From NCBI GenBank assembly GCA_950106755.1, contig OX467083.1, forward strand, positions 20,207,029-20,271,028: a DNA stretch of 64,000 nt, given 5' to 3'. Below are positions 1 to 12,531 of this stretch, piece by piece. The notes under the pieces are model-generated. The model was given only the letters and a program-made list of their open reading frames with translations, made no database searches and was not told where the DNA came from. Source of the DNA: Climacium dendroides. Taxonomy: Eukaryota; Streptophyta; Bryopsida; Hypnales; Climaciaceae. Every line of letters starts with the position of its first letter. The stretch's first letter is position 1. The translations under genes were made by a program, and so were the position numbers.

Positions 1-447
1 AGTTGGTTTTAGGCTTGCCAAGTGGTGGCCATTCATTGAGCAAATTTATAAATGAATTAATATTATTATTTTTTGACTTGACCACCATAACAAAATGAAC
101 AACAATTTTTTGTTAGGTACTATCCAAGACAACGCGATCAAGGATGCAAACGACATCAACACTTTTTTATTAATTTTTTGTTATGGTGGTCACTATTTTT
201 CTACTAGTGGATGCTTTAAGTTGACTGCTAGCATTTCTAAAAACACATTTTTTGCATTCCACAAGTGTTAATAGCAACAAGTTTTTCTTCTAGTAACTAT
301 CAATGTGACAATGTTGGGTATATTTATTTCATCACTTTGAAAATCCATAGATTATTCATTTTATGCCTCAAAAATGTATATGAAGAGAATTTAGAAATTG
401 GCTTTTGACCCCCAAAAGATCCAATATAAATTCCAACAACCATTAAT

Positions 448-1036
448 CTCGGGGGGTGCACTACAAAGGAAGTTCATGGGTGAGGAGTGACCAAATTTTG
501 GACCCTCTATATTATATCCTAATTTTTTTTTTTTCTGAAAAAAATATATGAATAGATTTTCCTACTTTGAATTTTATGTTCTGAATTATTGGTATTTTTT
601 ATGTTAATAATAATTAGTTACAAATTTTAGAAGAAAAAAGATACATTGTAAAGCTAAAAATAATTTTCACACCCCTATATTATATAAGAAAAAAAAATTT
701 GATAAATGAAAAAAAAAATCTATAAAATAGCTTTCTACTGAAAGTTTATTTTGGCTAAATATTGATACAATAGTCATCTTCATGTGATCTCTATAAATAT
801 TTTAGTTGAAAAACATGCCATTTTAGTTTATTTTTCAATCCTTTCTAAATAATGTATCACATGTTATTTAGGATTGAAATTTTTGGTAATAGAACCCTAT
901 AGACATTGTTAAACAGAGCTCAAAATTGTAGGTTGAAATTATAGTTTATTAAAAAGTAATTAGGAAAAGTAGAAATGGGTAGTTAGGGTTTGGTCGCTCT
1001 TCACCCATGAACTTCCTTTGTAGTGCACCCCCCGTG
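448..1036. mobile_element. 589-bp MITE with ~44-bp terminal inverted repeats and 8-bp TSD
   Basis: The left end (about 448-493) and the reverse complement of the right end (about 991-1036) match nearly base for base over about 44 bp, including GGGGGGTGCACTACAAAGG. Direct repeats CCATTAAT flank the element at 440-447 and 1037-1044. The interior is AT-rich and has no transposase reading frame. An 8-bp target duplication fits the hAT superfamily, but the superfamily call is an inference from TSD length alone. Confidence 0.75.
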
Positions 1037-1044
1037 CCATTAAT

Positions 1045-3890
1045 AGAAGGAACCATACTCAAATGTTTATGTAGATGATTTTAGGGTATAAAGTATGTAC
1101 ATCCATAATCAATAGTGTTTAAAATATAACACCTACATTGGAATATGGACCACAAAACATTACAAAAAAAATTAGATATTGATGATACAAGATGTACACA
1201 ATCAAAACAAGAGAGATATTGAGAGCCTTGTGGGTTTTTTTGTGCACAAAAAGACAATGTTTTAAAAATTCATAACTTATTCATGTGACATCCCCTAAAG
1301 ACATGCTAAAGTGCATTGAAATCCTTTTTCAGTTGCCAATAAGATCTATATTAAAATTATTTTGTAATAGGAATTATAATTAGAAGATTATAATTAGTAC
1401 AATTACAAGTGCACATATCTTAGTTAACCCTTGAAGAATACCTACACCATTCAGTTAAATTCAAATCATGTTAGTTATTTCTTATTTTACATAGGATTAG
1501 TTTACTAAAAAATTAGTATTTCTATACAATGCATTTCAATACTTTGATCTATTTTTCCTTATAATTGGATTTCAATATTCAAAATTATTTATTTGCTTAT
1601 AGAAAAAAAACTATCAAAATAAAGCTCTTGAAGTATAATTTTCATTCTACTTGAAAATTTCATAAATTACAAATTTATGAACAATTTATTGAAGTTTGAA
1701 GTTGAGGATCTACATATATATATTTCTAAATATAGAGTGACATGGATTGCTTTGCTATAATAGTATGTTTTATATTAGAATATAGTTTTATTTTAATATT
1801 TTAATATTTTAAAATTCCTAAAAGATTGTAGAGCACATTTTTTTTAACTTTGCAAGCTCTATTGACTTCATTATTTGGAATTTTTTCATGAAATTTTAAG
1901 AGAGATGCTAATCATTTAAATCTACATGTAAAACTTTATTGCAAGTCATTCTACTAGATATTGCAAAGGGTATAAAGTATTATTGATTTTAGTGTTGAAG
2001 TAAACAACTAAAAATATATTCTAAAGAACACAAAAAAAATTTTGATTGTTTAGATTGATACCTAAAAAACATTTCAAACATTCAAATCTAAATAATGAAA
2101 TGAAAGTTATGAAAAGATTTATTTTGCAAGCAATGTAGGTAGAATATTTATTACAAAATTCACTCCATGAAGATTGATAACCCTCAATTTCTTGTAAAAA
2201 TTAAAAGCAATTTAGTTTTTTTTTCATTAAATATCACCATTTACTTTATAAATTTTTTGAAGATGAATTTGAAAGTATTTTTGGTGAATTTTTTTTCATG
2301 CATTGTACCCTCAACCTAGCTTTCAACATGTTCACTAAAAACACAGAAGTCATGGGATATACTTGTTTTTTTCTTAAATCCTCACTTTTAGAAAGGGCTA
2401 AAAAATCCTACTTTTAAAAGTTTAGGCACATTGAACTTGCTCTAGGTAGGAATTTCCACTCTAAAATTTTGGGTATATGCACTTGATTATGTTAACAAAA
2501 AGATCCTATGCCTTGCTTTGAATATGAGTATTTTGAAGCAGTTTTGGGTGGATCCACCTTAAATTAAGATGGGATAGCTTAAAGTGGGTACACTGAAAAA
2601 TTGCTCTATGCCTAAACCTACCATCATCACTCTCTACACATCTTAAAAATCAAAATGTATGTATGTTGAAGAAACAATTTTATAACCTCTACCTCCATTA
2701 CCTTGATTCTTCCTAACTTTTACATATGGTATCCAATTGACGTATTCTTTGGTGTGTTGGAACCTCCTTTCACTTAGCCAACAATAAAATGCATGAAAAT
2801 TTTACCAATTTAATAATAGTTACTAGGCACAATAGCAAAAAGTGTTGGGATTAAAGGGGTACTCACCTTAAGGTAGGATGCTCTAGAAGTGATGACTAAT
2901 ACAAAGGTACACTTTTCTTTCTTCAATCAGCACCAACAATGTACATTTTAGAAAGTAATCACTTTTTGTGTCCACTGCATTTTACCTTCAAAATTTGTAA
3001 CTAATTCCATATAGGTCCAAAAAATATGGAATGACTTGCAATGGGTTCAATGCCTATTCCTTTTTCTTCTTACAAAAATTTACTAAAAATTGTTTCAAGG
3101 AATTTAGCTCCCCCCTCTCAAATGCAATAAGCTCAGTTCAAAAATCACTTTAAGAGCAAACTAAAAGTTACCTTATGTCTTGGAAGAGTTGAAGCATTAG
3201 ATGTTTGGAGAGGCATTAAAGGGTTGTTTCAAGTATGTTCTTCATGCTATGAACCAACCATTGTTGACCAAAATGAAGAATATTAAAAAATAAGAACTAA
3301 AAATTAAAAAAACTAATGAACTAATTATTATTATTCGACATGGTAGTTGCTTTGCCATATAAAATTGTTGTTTTCGCTACGTTTTGACAATCTAGGATAT
3401 TTAAGGAACTCACTACCTTGTTGAGTACGTGAATCTCATCTAAGGTAAAACTACCCTAATTACTACATAGATTTGTTATCTAGGCACTTTGAAAAAGTTA
3501 TGTGTCCGTTCCCATATTTTCCAAAGATTGAAAAGTTTGAGAGAAGTCAATTGCAAAAAGAATAAAGACATTCCGACAAGAAGTGAATTTTTATGATTTT
3601 TCAAAGTTAAAATGTTAAACTATGAATAAATCCTTTGTTGAAGCATAGACAAGCAAACCCTTCTTAGAGTGTGGATGGTGGTATTATTAGACAATTCTAC
3701 CTTAACCCCTTCATGATGTTGCCCTCTAAAAGAGTTGGCATATGTTGTCCATAAATTGAATTTATTTGATCCTCTTCGAACACTCAAAAATTCTTGAAAA
3801 AATCTCAGTTGACCAGTTGTATGTTTGCCACTTGGTCTAAAACTTACAGCTTGAATGAGATTCATGTGCTACTCAATTTTCACTTTTGTA
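1045..3890. other. AT-rich intergenic DNA with one dispersed-repeat fragment (family G)
   Basis: No reading frame here looks coding. About 2985-3115 resembles 29865-29985 (same strand) and 18662-18785 plus 18989-19090 (opposite strand), which defines a dispersed family I call G. Nothing else in this stretch could be named. Bases 1-439 are also featureless AT-rich DNA. Confidence 0.5.
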
Positions 3891-4355
3891 TAAGGTAAAA
3901 CACCCCATTACAGTCAAATGACCCATTGCAGTCGCCTAGGAATTGACCCATTGTGGGTTTTTTTGAGTATGTGAGATGTGGGCCACAATGCATGTCTTAC
4001 ATGACAGCAATGGAGTGAACACTGACCTCATTAAGAACTTCTGATTTTTCAGTGTGAAGTTCATTGTAAAAATTGACTTTTTTGGCCTTCTGTAATATAA
4101 AATATTTTGACTGCATTAGGTAGTGAGATGAGCATTACAGATTCAGATTTTGTTAGTTTTAAGGTAGTCTACAGACTCTTTTGGGTTGAACACTTCACAA
4201 ATTCCTAGTGAATTCATACTTTGTCCAAAAAATGTAATTTCAATTGCACCCGCTGTTTCTCACACTTGTACTAATGTGGGAAAAAAATTGAAAAATTTCA
4301 ACAACAAGATGATGTCAAACTCCTCATTCTGACCACAATGGGCTGTTTTACCTTA
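3891..4355. mobile_element. Family F inverted-repeat element, copy 1
   Basis: The ends are TAAGGTAAAACACCCC on the left and the reverse complement of GGGCTGTTTTACCTTA on the right. The adjacent GACCACAATGGG on the right pairs with a diverged left counterpart. The interior matches copies at 21828-22280 and 62085-62415 along most of its length, for example the shared segment CATTGTAAAAATTGAC. No target-site duplication is certain and there is no transposase, so this is a non-autonomous DNA element of undetermined superfamily. Confidence 0.7.
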
Positions 4356-5604
4356 CAGCAAGGGAGAACATAATTTAAAAATTTAAAAAGGAGCATCCCC
4401 CAACGGGTAGTATTAATAATGGTAACCAAGGCCATCATGAAAAGCCTCCGAACCTTCCAGAAGGAATCTTCAGTCCTGAGACATGCTCCACGTTCCCCAA
4501 ATTATTGAAGATTCATGTCCATCTGCAGTCCGTGTCGGCCTGGACCAATCTTACGAACTTACGACTGTACGGAACACGGAGCACTCGACATTCATCCACA
4601 TTGTTAAAAATCATCCTCTCTACCAACTGAGACATTCATCCTGTCCTTTCTCATCCATCAGTAGTGATAAGAACGGAAGATGCCCTGTCACCTCCCAGTC
4701 ATCCCATTGAATCAGGCTCCTGGTGCTCCCGCTGATGCATATCCTCGGATAACTTACACGAAATTCATGGGGGCCTATTCGAAACGGCCGGTGACGCTTT
4801 TTTTTATGTACACTTTACCTTTCTACTTTTACTTTTAGGACCTTTCAGATGACCTTCTCTGGTACATGCTAAAAGGATGCTAAAAAGATATTCGCACTTG
4901 GTGGTAGGGGTGAGGTTTGGAATGTGAACCTGGTCCAGAAATAGGTTTAAATTTGTTCCTAAAACCTTCACTCTTCATCATGAAGTGCAAACATACCAAA
5001 AGAAAACTGAATTTCAATATCTACACCAAAACTCTATAATCTATCAGTAGTGGTTTTAGTGTGGGTACATGTAATGTCCATTTTGAGAGATCATGGGAGC
5101 ACCTTTGCAAGTCAAGGTGTTTGCAGTACAAGACTAAAAAAGGGATGTTTTAAGGAATATAGTCCTAACAGTAATGACCTTTATAAGAGATTTTTAGTAA
5201 AATTTTATTGAAAACACGTGTATTTCTCTTATAGTGATGACATGCCATTGACACAATACGACTAAAGTTACAAAATTTTGAAGGCACTAAGACTAATAAA
5301 TGTTCCATAAATATAGAAGCCATTCAAATGTTTCTAGTTTCATTTGTTGTTCATATGTTCTTTCATGTGTATTTTGTATTTTGTAACCATCATAAATTAA
5401 AAACTAAGTTAACACATCATGCCAAATAATTTTCTAAAAACAAGCTCCTGCATAAGCTAAAACAAAAATCTCCCATAATTTTTTTACTTCAATACAAAAA
5501 AATATTGAATAATCTCAAAAAAAAAATCCCAAATTAATTTTTAAATGATTTTCTTCCAAACTTGTCCTACAAGTCAAACAATGCATTTGACTACATTGTC
5601 ATAC
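4356..5604. other. Intergenic DNA with a GC-richer patch and a heat-shock-element-like site
   Basis: About 4440-4790 is noticeably GC-richer than its surroundings, but its only reading frame (4483-4710) has no recognisable features. At 4450-4462 the bases read GAA-cc-TTC-ca-GAA, which fits the three-unit heat shock element pattern. No gene start is apparent downstream, so function is doubtful. The rest is AT-rich. Confidence 0.35.
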
Positions 5605-5608
5605 TTAA

Positions 5609-6258
5609 TCCCTAAATGCCTAAGGCACCAAATTTGGGTGTAGAAAATACTTTGAAGTTAAATTAAACCCAATCCAGTTATTATTTCTAACAATTTATAT
5701 TTTTAATTTCTTTTTTGAAGTCTAGTTTTAGCATCAAAAATCCAATTTCAAAAATGATTGATTGTGATTTTTTTATTCAATATTTTGTGAAAGGATGTCT
5801 ACTACAATCTTGGCTTTTTGTAGTATTGAGGGTTCTTAGAAATGACCTCAAATACACTAGATCTTGGAGAAAAAATTGCATTAGAAATTTATTTAAAAAA
5901 AATTGAAGAGTAGATTTTAAAAAGTGACAAATTGATTGGGGTTGTACATGTTAGGCCCTTTATCATCATATTTTTTTTATGACCAACTTTTTAGATTTGG
6001 CATGTAAATTGAAAAGAGGATTGAAATACTACAAATCGTGTTCACAGTTTTAACACCTTCATGATCAAACATTTTAATCTTTCAATTCATAAATAATATT
6101 GTTGTGTTTTCTTTTCCTATGTAATCTCTAACATGTCTAGTTTGAATTTGCACAGTTACAATTCAGAAAAAATTGATACAACTTATCAAAATGTTGGTTT
6201 TTTGTTCAATTTAGAGCAAATCCCTAGAAGCTCAAAAAAGGCCTTAAGCATTTAGGGG
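5609..6258 (-). mobile_element. TTAA-flanked element, family D copy 1
   Basis: TTAA lies on both sides (5605-5608 and 6259-6262). The element begins TCCCTAAATGCCTAAGGC and ends with the reverse complement of CCCCTAAATGCTTAAGGC, an imperfect inverted repeat of about 18 bp. The 650-bp interior matches the 646-bp element at 17971-18616 in opposite orientation, and part of 34366-34700. It contains no transposase. TTAA flanks plus CCC-type ends suggest a non-autonomous piggyBac-like element; this is an inference. Confidence 0.72.
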
Positions 6259-7124
6259 TTAAAGTACATCTCTACATCACAATATGTTGTGTGTATTTCA
6301 ATACATAATGATAAATTTACAACATTTATAAAATGTACATACTTATATTCTTCAAAGAACTTTTTACCTAAAAATTGTGAATCCAACTTTGCTATAATTA
6401 GAAAAAAAACAAAAAAAACTATTACAACAAAATGCATAGTTACATTCCTAGTTTCTTCAAAGATTCTTACATTCATTCATGAGACATTTTTTTGCCGTTT
6501 TTTAACATAAGAGGGTTCATTCTAAAACATTGATGAGGATTAAAAGTGTTAGACAAATGACTTCTTGGGAAACTAAAGAAATCAAGAATGATCCTATTTT
6601 ATTCTTGAATTTGATAATATTTGGTCAACTAACACAATAATGGAGTCATGACCTTGCAAGATTAAGAAAATTAATGTTGCCCCTAGGAGTACACTTTGAT
6701 TTATCCTAATTGTGTATGTGACATGAATATATCAAAGTCACACTATTTTGAATTATTACATGTTGAAATATTACCATATTCTACCGATTTTCACCAGAGT
6801 AAATTTTTGTGGTGACACTAATTTCCCCACCTCACTAATTGGACGAATCAGTCAATTCGGTCGTCATCTCCACCTCCTGGATAGCCGTGTTCATCCAAAC
6901 CAACGAACGAATGTCTCTCATCCGGATGAATGAGATATTCTCAGAATTGGTGGTCTCGCACAATCATTCAAGACTGCAAGCTCTTGCAAACAAGTTGTAG
7001 AGCAGGAACCGAGCGCTCGAGCCACCTTTGGAGTGCGATCTTGCGTTGCAGTTGACAGATTTTCTAGTGAATTTTTATCTTTCAGTTTCAGTTCCGAGCT
7101 CTTGTTCAATTTCCGAGCACAGCT

Positions 7125-10100
7125 ATGGCGGTGCCTGACATTGGCGGAGGAGATAGCAAGCCCCCATCAGCTCCGAAGAAAGTCATCATCGACACAGACC
7201 CCGGCATCGGTAGGGTTTTATTAAGAATGCAATTGACCTTATTCTCGGTTTCGATTTTGTACGAAAAAAGAACGAGAAATTTCGGATTCGAATTCTGTGG
7301 GGATTCTTTTGTAATTTTTAAAAGACTTTTCTGTGTTTTTCTGGGATTTGTTTTTTGGTTTTGAATTTCGTTTCTCGTGTTCTTCCTGGATTCCTTTGTA
7401 TTGCGATCGGAAAAAATTGGTTCATTTCTGCTTCTTTTTGTGTGTTTGGTTCACTTTTTGGCGTCGGACGAGTGCATTTTGAATTGATGAGGAGCTTCTT
7501 GTTGGATTTGCAATTGTTTGCAATTTAGAGTTTAGAACGATAAATTTTGTAGCTCTAGGGAAACTGTGGGTTTGAGGGGTTTGGAGTTTAGTATCGATTG
7601 TATGTTTGGGTATCTTAGATTACATCGACAAGCTATCATCAGTTACGAGACTGGAGTTTACAAGTCTGTTTGATTCATGGCGTTGAACATTTTTGCTGCA
7701 GATGTGTAGTGCTTGACCTAATTTTAGGCGTGTGCAGATGATGCGATGGCCATATTTTTCGCCTTGAAATCTCCGGAGCTGGCTGTCATCGGACTCACCA
7801 CAATCTTCGGCAATGTGCAAACCGTCACAGCCACTGTCAATGCACTCCATCTGGTAAGCGTCAGGTTTATCCCCTCAGAGTCCCTGTTAGGAAGGCAGAT
7901 GTGGATTTTGAGCTTTTTCCCCAATGACATGAGAAGAATTTAGACATCAGGTCTTCATTTTTTGTAAATTTTTCTTTTGTTCCCATTCCTACACGAACTC
8001 ATTTAGAACCTTGCGCAATAACCACGAAGCACTGAGTGACCATGCTTGTTGCATTATTGAAAAATAGACAAAAATTACTATTTCAACATACTTGGATGTA
8101 CTTCATCTGTTTCTTAAAGCTTCCAGAGTAAGCTCTTAAAAACATTCACAATCCACTTAGTGGATGTCAATTCTCTTTGGGGTAAAGAAGAGGATACTAG
8201 TTGCTTCACTTGAAGCATTTTAATCAGCATGTACAAGTATTTCAGGGGGAGATGAGAATAGAGTTGTGTAGTGATCACTCTGGGTATAAGAGCCAAACTG
8301 TCTTGAGATCAAATTGTATTGGCACTCAATGTATGAATTTTATTGCAATCATTCGAAGTGAGAGGTTATAGACCACTATTTAAGAGGTAATAAGCATCCC
8401 TTTAAAGGTCAGTTGTCATACACATTTAACGAAGTCCTGCTTCATTAGACTTCGTAATTGAACGCTTTTTTGGTAACAGGGGTCAGTCAATAGGAACGGG
8501 ATGAGGGCCGTAGTGTTTTTAGTATCCTCTACCTTATTACACGCATTTTCAAATTGACTTGATTTTTACCAGCATGATTAGTACCATAGACCATAAAAGT
8601 ATTCTGTAATGCTCGATGGTGCAATTCGTGTCACTAAAGAGGATTGCGTGCTATACAGGTGTACCTTCTTCTTTTGACATTGTTGCCTGATTGACATTCT
8701 TTTACTCACTTCAACATTATATCCTGATCAACATTCTTTTTACATTCTTTCTCTACAACATTATATGAGCTATGGAATGTTCAAACATTGGGGTTCACAT
8801 CAAATGTTGCTGTTCTGATAATTTTGTGATTCTTGTTGCTTCCAGTTGGATTTCGCTGGTCGAGAAGACATACCCGTTTCTGAAGGATACAGAACTTCTC
8901 TGCGGGTATGAATCTCCCCGCAATTTACCACACGTAGGAGGCATCCAAATAAGAAGTTGAGGTTTAAATGAAGCTGCCACGTCCATGGTTCAATTTGAGA
9001 TCGGCATTGTTTTAAATTGGCTTGTACAATCTCACCTCAATTGTCACTGAGATGCCATTTTTTGGTTATGGAGCTTGATGATGGTCCAGAGCAATGTAAA
9101 CTGATTGCGGAAACATTGTATGGCAGGGCGCTGTGAAGGAGCGGATCGCTGATTTCGTGCACGGCTCCGATGGGCTTGGCAACACCTATCCTACTTTGTC
9201 AGATAGGAAACCTATTGATACATTTGCACCCGACTTTCTGATCCAGAAGGTCAATGAATTTCCGGGTGAAGTAACCATTGTTGCTCTGGGTCCTCTGACG
9301 AATCTTGCAAAGGTGTGCATTCTACATCTCCCATGAGTTTGAGGATGCATGTGGCGTTCGGGCGTTTGTTTATATATGTATTATCGGAATATCTTTTTAA
9401 CGCCTACTTAAAATCTTGAAATCTGAAGGTCGGTTGAAAAATGTCTGGACAAGCCGTCAGAACAAGACATTTTAAGCAAGTTTATAAAAAATCTAGCAAT
9501 GTGATTATTCAAAGGTTGGAGAGTTTCCCCAGGGCCCGTACTTTGCCGTTATACTTTGTCCCCAGAACTATGGAGAAGTAGTCTTGACAATGGATGGTAG
9601 AATGACGTGGTTGCTTACGTGGTAACACTTTTAGTGAGTAGTCTTGTCCGTTTGATCATTTTGTGGAGTTCTCCAAATACTATCGACATACAAAATGTTC
9701 AAACACATAACCGAGACCACTTAGCCTACGTTAGCCTACTCATCTCTTAATGTTTTGACATCTTGTCCTGTGGGCTTCAAATAGCTATGTCTGGCCTCAA
9801 GTTTCTTGCTTGTTCTCAAGGCTTGTCCGGAGAATTTTAAACTAGACCTTATTTTTAGAGGACCATGATCATTTTTTAATGCAATTCATTAGCTTTTCGC
9901 ATTTGTTAGCTCCAACCTGTGATTGTCTTACCGTTCAGTCTGTACGCAATGAGGCTTATGAATACATGGGGTATGCGTGAGAGCAGGCAGTGGAACAAGA
10001 CCCAACTTTTGCCAAGAAGGTGGGCCAAATTATCATCTTGGGAGGGGCTTTTCAAGTCAACGGCAACGTAAACCCTGCCGCTGAAGCAAATGTAAATGTT

Positions 10101-12531
10101 TTATTCATTGGTTCAACCCTCGTTTTTCTGATTCTGACCTTGTTCTTATGCTGTGGGAGCAAGCGTTCTTCAGTATGGGGTCTGATTGGTCTCACTAATC
10201 TGGATTCATATTAATGATTTTGAAACAATTGCAGCGCAAGGCATTAAAACCTAACGTACTTTATCTATCAAGAGTGTCGTTGCAAAGATTCAAGGACATG
10301 GCCTCTCAGCTCCCAGAACTTGCAGAAGATCACAGCAAAGTTCTGGAAGAGTTGAAATATACTCGAAGAATTGAAGTGAGGCTTAAGTTTACTCATTTAG
10401 TTTCTGTGCAGATATATGGTGATCCTGAAGCAGCGGATATTGTTTTCACATGTGGAGCTGACATATTGGTTGTCGGCATTAACATTACTCATCAAGTCTA
10501 CTGGACAGGTGCGTTGAGCCTTGTATTCTTAAGTCTATACTTTTAGATGGTGATGATTCTAAATAAGCTTAAGTCATGGTTGAAGGTCCATACTATTCAT
10601 TGCCTGATTTTTATAAGGTTGCGGTTCATCGTAAATGAATGCCCCCAATGTAAACACTTTGGTATGGAGCACTGACACTTGGATATGCTCTTCTGTCGTG
10701 CAGGACAAGATCTGGTAGACCTGGGAGAATCGAGTAGCAAATTCGGCAAGTACTTATATGCAGCATCACACTTCTATGCAAAATACCACCGTGAAGCATA
10801 TGATATAGATGGTATGTGAATTTATAAACTTCAGGTTCTGTTGTCTCCATCTCGTTATTTGCTTGTCAAAAATGTAATCATGATATTCTCAAAAACCATT
10901 TTGTGTACAACGACCTTTTTGTTCATGTCATACTTCTATATCACAAAAGATACCTTATTAGCTTCACAAATTTAATATTGGTAAATTAATTTTCATCTAA
11001 TAGAACATAATTCAATTTTAAGATTATGGTAAATTAATATGGTTTGTTGACTTATTGGTAACTTAACTCCTAAGGGATCTAGAGTTCATATTAGTTCATA
11101 TTCTAGATGTTCAAAAGTGCTTCAAGGCAATGTTTTGTCCAAATAACTTCTCATTTAGAATCTTTAAAAGGCAACCTTCCTTTATGACCACTTTGATGAA
11201 CTTGAGATATCTCTTATATTAAATGAAAATCGTGTCACAATTTCATTTGCCATATTTTCATCCGCACATTTTTTTCAGTCATTTGTTCCTACTAAATCCT
11301 AATGACATCCAAACATTTTTCAATGGTGCCGAGATCTATTCTATAGTGTAAATATACATCTATACAAAAAGATGAGCAAAAATGTGCAAAAAATTTAACA
11401 AGAATTTAGGTGTTGAAAAGAGTTAATAGTTGCGAGTATGATATCAAGTGAATGCCAAACACTAATATCAAGTAGTCATCAATTAAGTTGACATGAACTT
11501 AACATGAGAATTAAATTAATCTTATGCCTATTACTGTATAGTTAACAAACTCTGTCAACCTAATTCTGGCCATTGTTCATGTGGATCTGTGGTACTGGAC
11601 CTTCCATCTCTATTGATATTTGAGACATTTCTGGGTCCTATTTGGTTTTATATTCACCTTTTTATAGTCACAAAAGTTCAAGATCAATCTTGAGTCCTGT
11701 AGGAGCAAAGCATGCCATTTTGTCACGAATATATGCCTAAAATCATGGCTAAATGAGGCAGAATGCAGATCACAACTTCGCTATCTTTGAATACTTAGTA
11801 TTTGGTTGCTTTTGCAGCTATCTACTTGCATGATCCGGCAACAATGGTGGCAGCTGTGGACCCTTCACTAATGACATTCAATGAGGGAGCTGTAAGAGTT
11901 CAGCAAGAGGGAATTTGCCAGGGCCTCACACTCTTCAACAACTCGAATAAAGTGTACTGTTCTCCTGATGTCCTGAATCCAGAAATTTCCCCGTTCTGTC
12001 ATTCGTTCTTTTGTTTATAATCAAAATGAACAGGAAAGTTTTCTGGAATTATGCTGGATAGTGGACATGGCAATATGCCTGTGCAAATCAGCAGTCATAT
12101 TCCATGGCAACTGTAATACTGAGAAACTGTGTTTCAGTAATAGTAAACTGTTTCAGACGCTTTCACACAACATTGTAAATAGAAGCTTCCACATGATGTT
12201 TCATACAGAAGCCTCCCATCGATACATTCACAGGGAGCCTGTGTATGAAAATTCTGCTCATAAAGAGACCTCCCCATGAATTATGGAGAAGGTTTTCTTT
12301 ACGATGTTGTCTAAAAGTTCCTGACACAGTCTACTTTTACTGAAAACCTTGTTTTTCTTTTCACTTTTATTCTTGCCTCATGTCATCCACTGCAATCTAA
12401 CTCAGGGAGGGAATTGTTGCAGATGGCACGACCCAACAGATTGGTGTGGAATTCCACCTGTGAAAGTAGCAGTAGCAGTAGACAGTAAACGTGTAGCTTC
12501 GCTTCTGAAAGAACGTCTTACTGCTCCATAA
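7125..12531 (+). CDS. Nucleoside hydrolase (inosine-uridine preferring, URH/NSH type), nine exons
   Basis: The predicted enzyme hydrolyses the N-glycosidic bond of ribonucleosides (family substrates are uridine, inosine and xanthosine) to base plus ribose, a purine/pyrimidine salvage and catabolism step that is usually cytosolic. Exons: 7125-7209, 7738-7853, 8846-8905, 9127-9312, 9987-10091, 10412-10508, 10704-10811, 11818-11951 and 12406-12531. All junctions are GT-AG and keep frame, giving 338 residues, close to Arabidopsis URH1. Visible motifs are the calcium/ribose-binding N-terminus IIDTDPGIDDAMA (residues 21-33), LGPLTNLA, ILGGAF, NPAAEAN (ending at 184), IYGDPEAAD and YLHDP (His257-Asp258). 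There is no signal peptide, so cytosol is likely. The ATG at 7125 is chosen because it opens a short N-terminus just ahead of the catalytic motif. Intron 5 carries an in-frame open stretch (10235-10411) that could extend exon 6. Which family member and substrate preference it has cannot be told by eye. Confidence 0.93.
10235..10411 (+). other. Possible alternative 5' extension of nucleoside hydrolase exon 6 (59 codons)
   Basis: An acceptor (…caattgcag) ends at 10234. From there to the regular acceptor at 10411 there are 177 stop-free bases in the same frame as exon 6. Using the upstream acceptor would insert 59 residues between NPAAEAN and IYGDPEAAD, next to the active site. A good donor (GAA|gtgagg) follows at 10376, but the intron it would define, 10376-10411, is only 36 bases, shorter than normal plant introns. 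The inserted peptide is rich in Leu, Glu and Lys and looks helical; I do not recognise it. It may equally be chance-open intron sequence. Confidence 0.35.

Noticed and set aside
10235..10375. Classical 47-codon cassette exon in the nucleoside hydrolase
   Set aside because: The following intron would be only 36 bases, too short for normal plant splicing. I kept it instead as a possible alternative acceptor extension.
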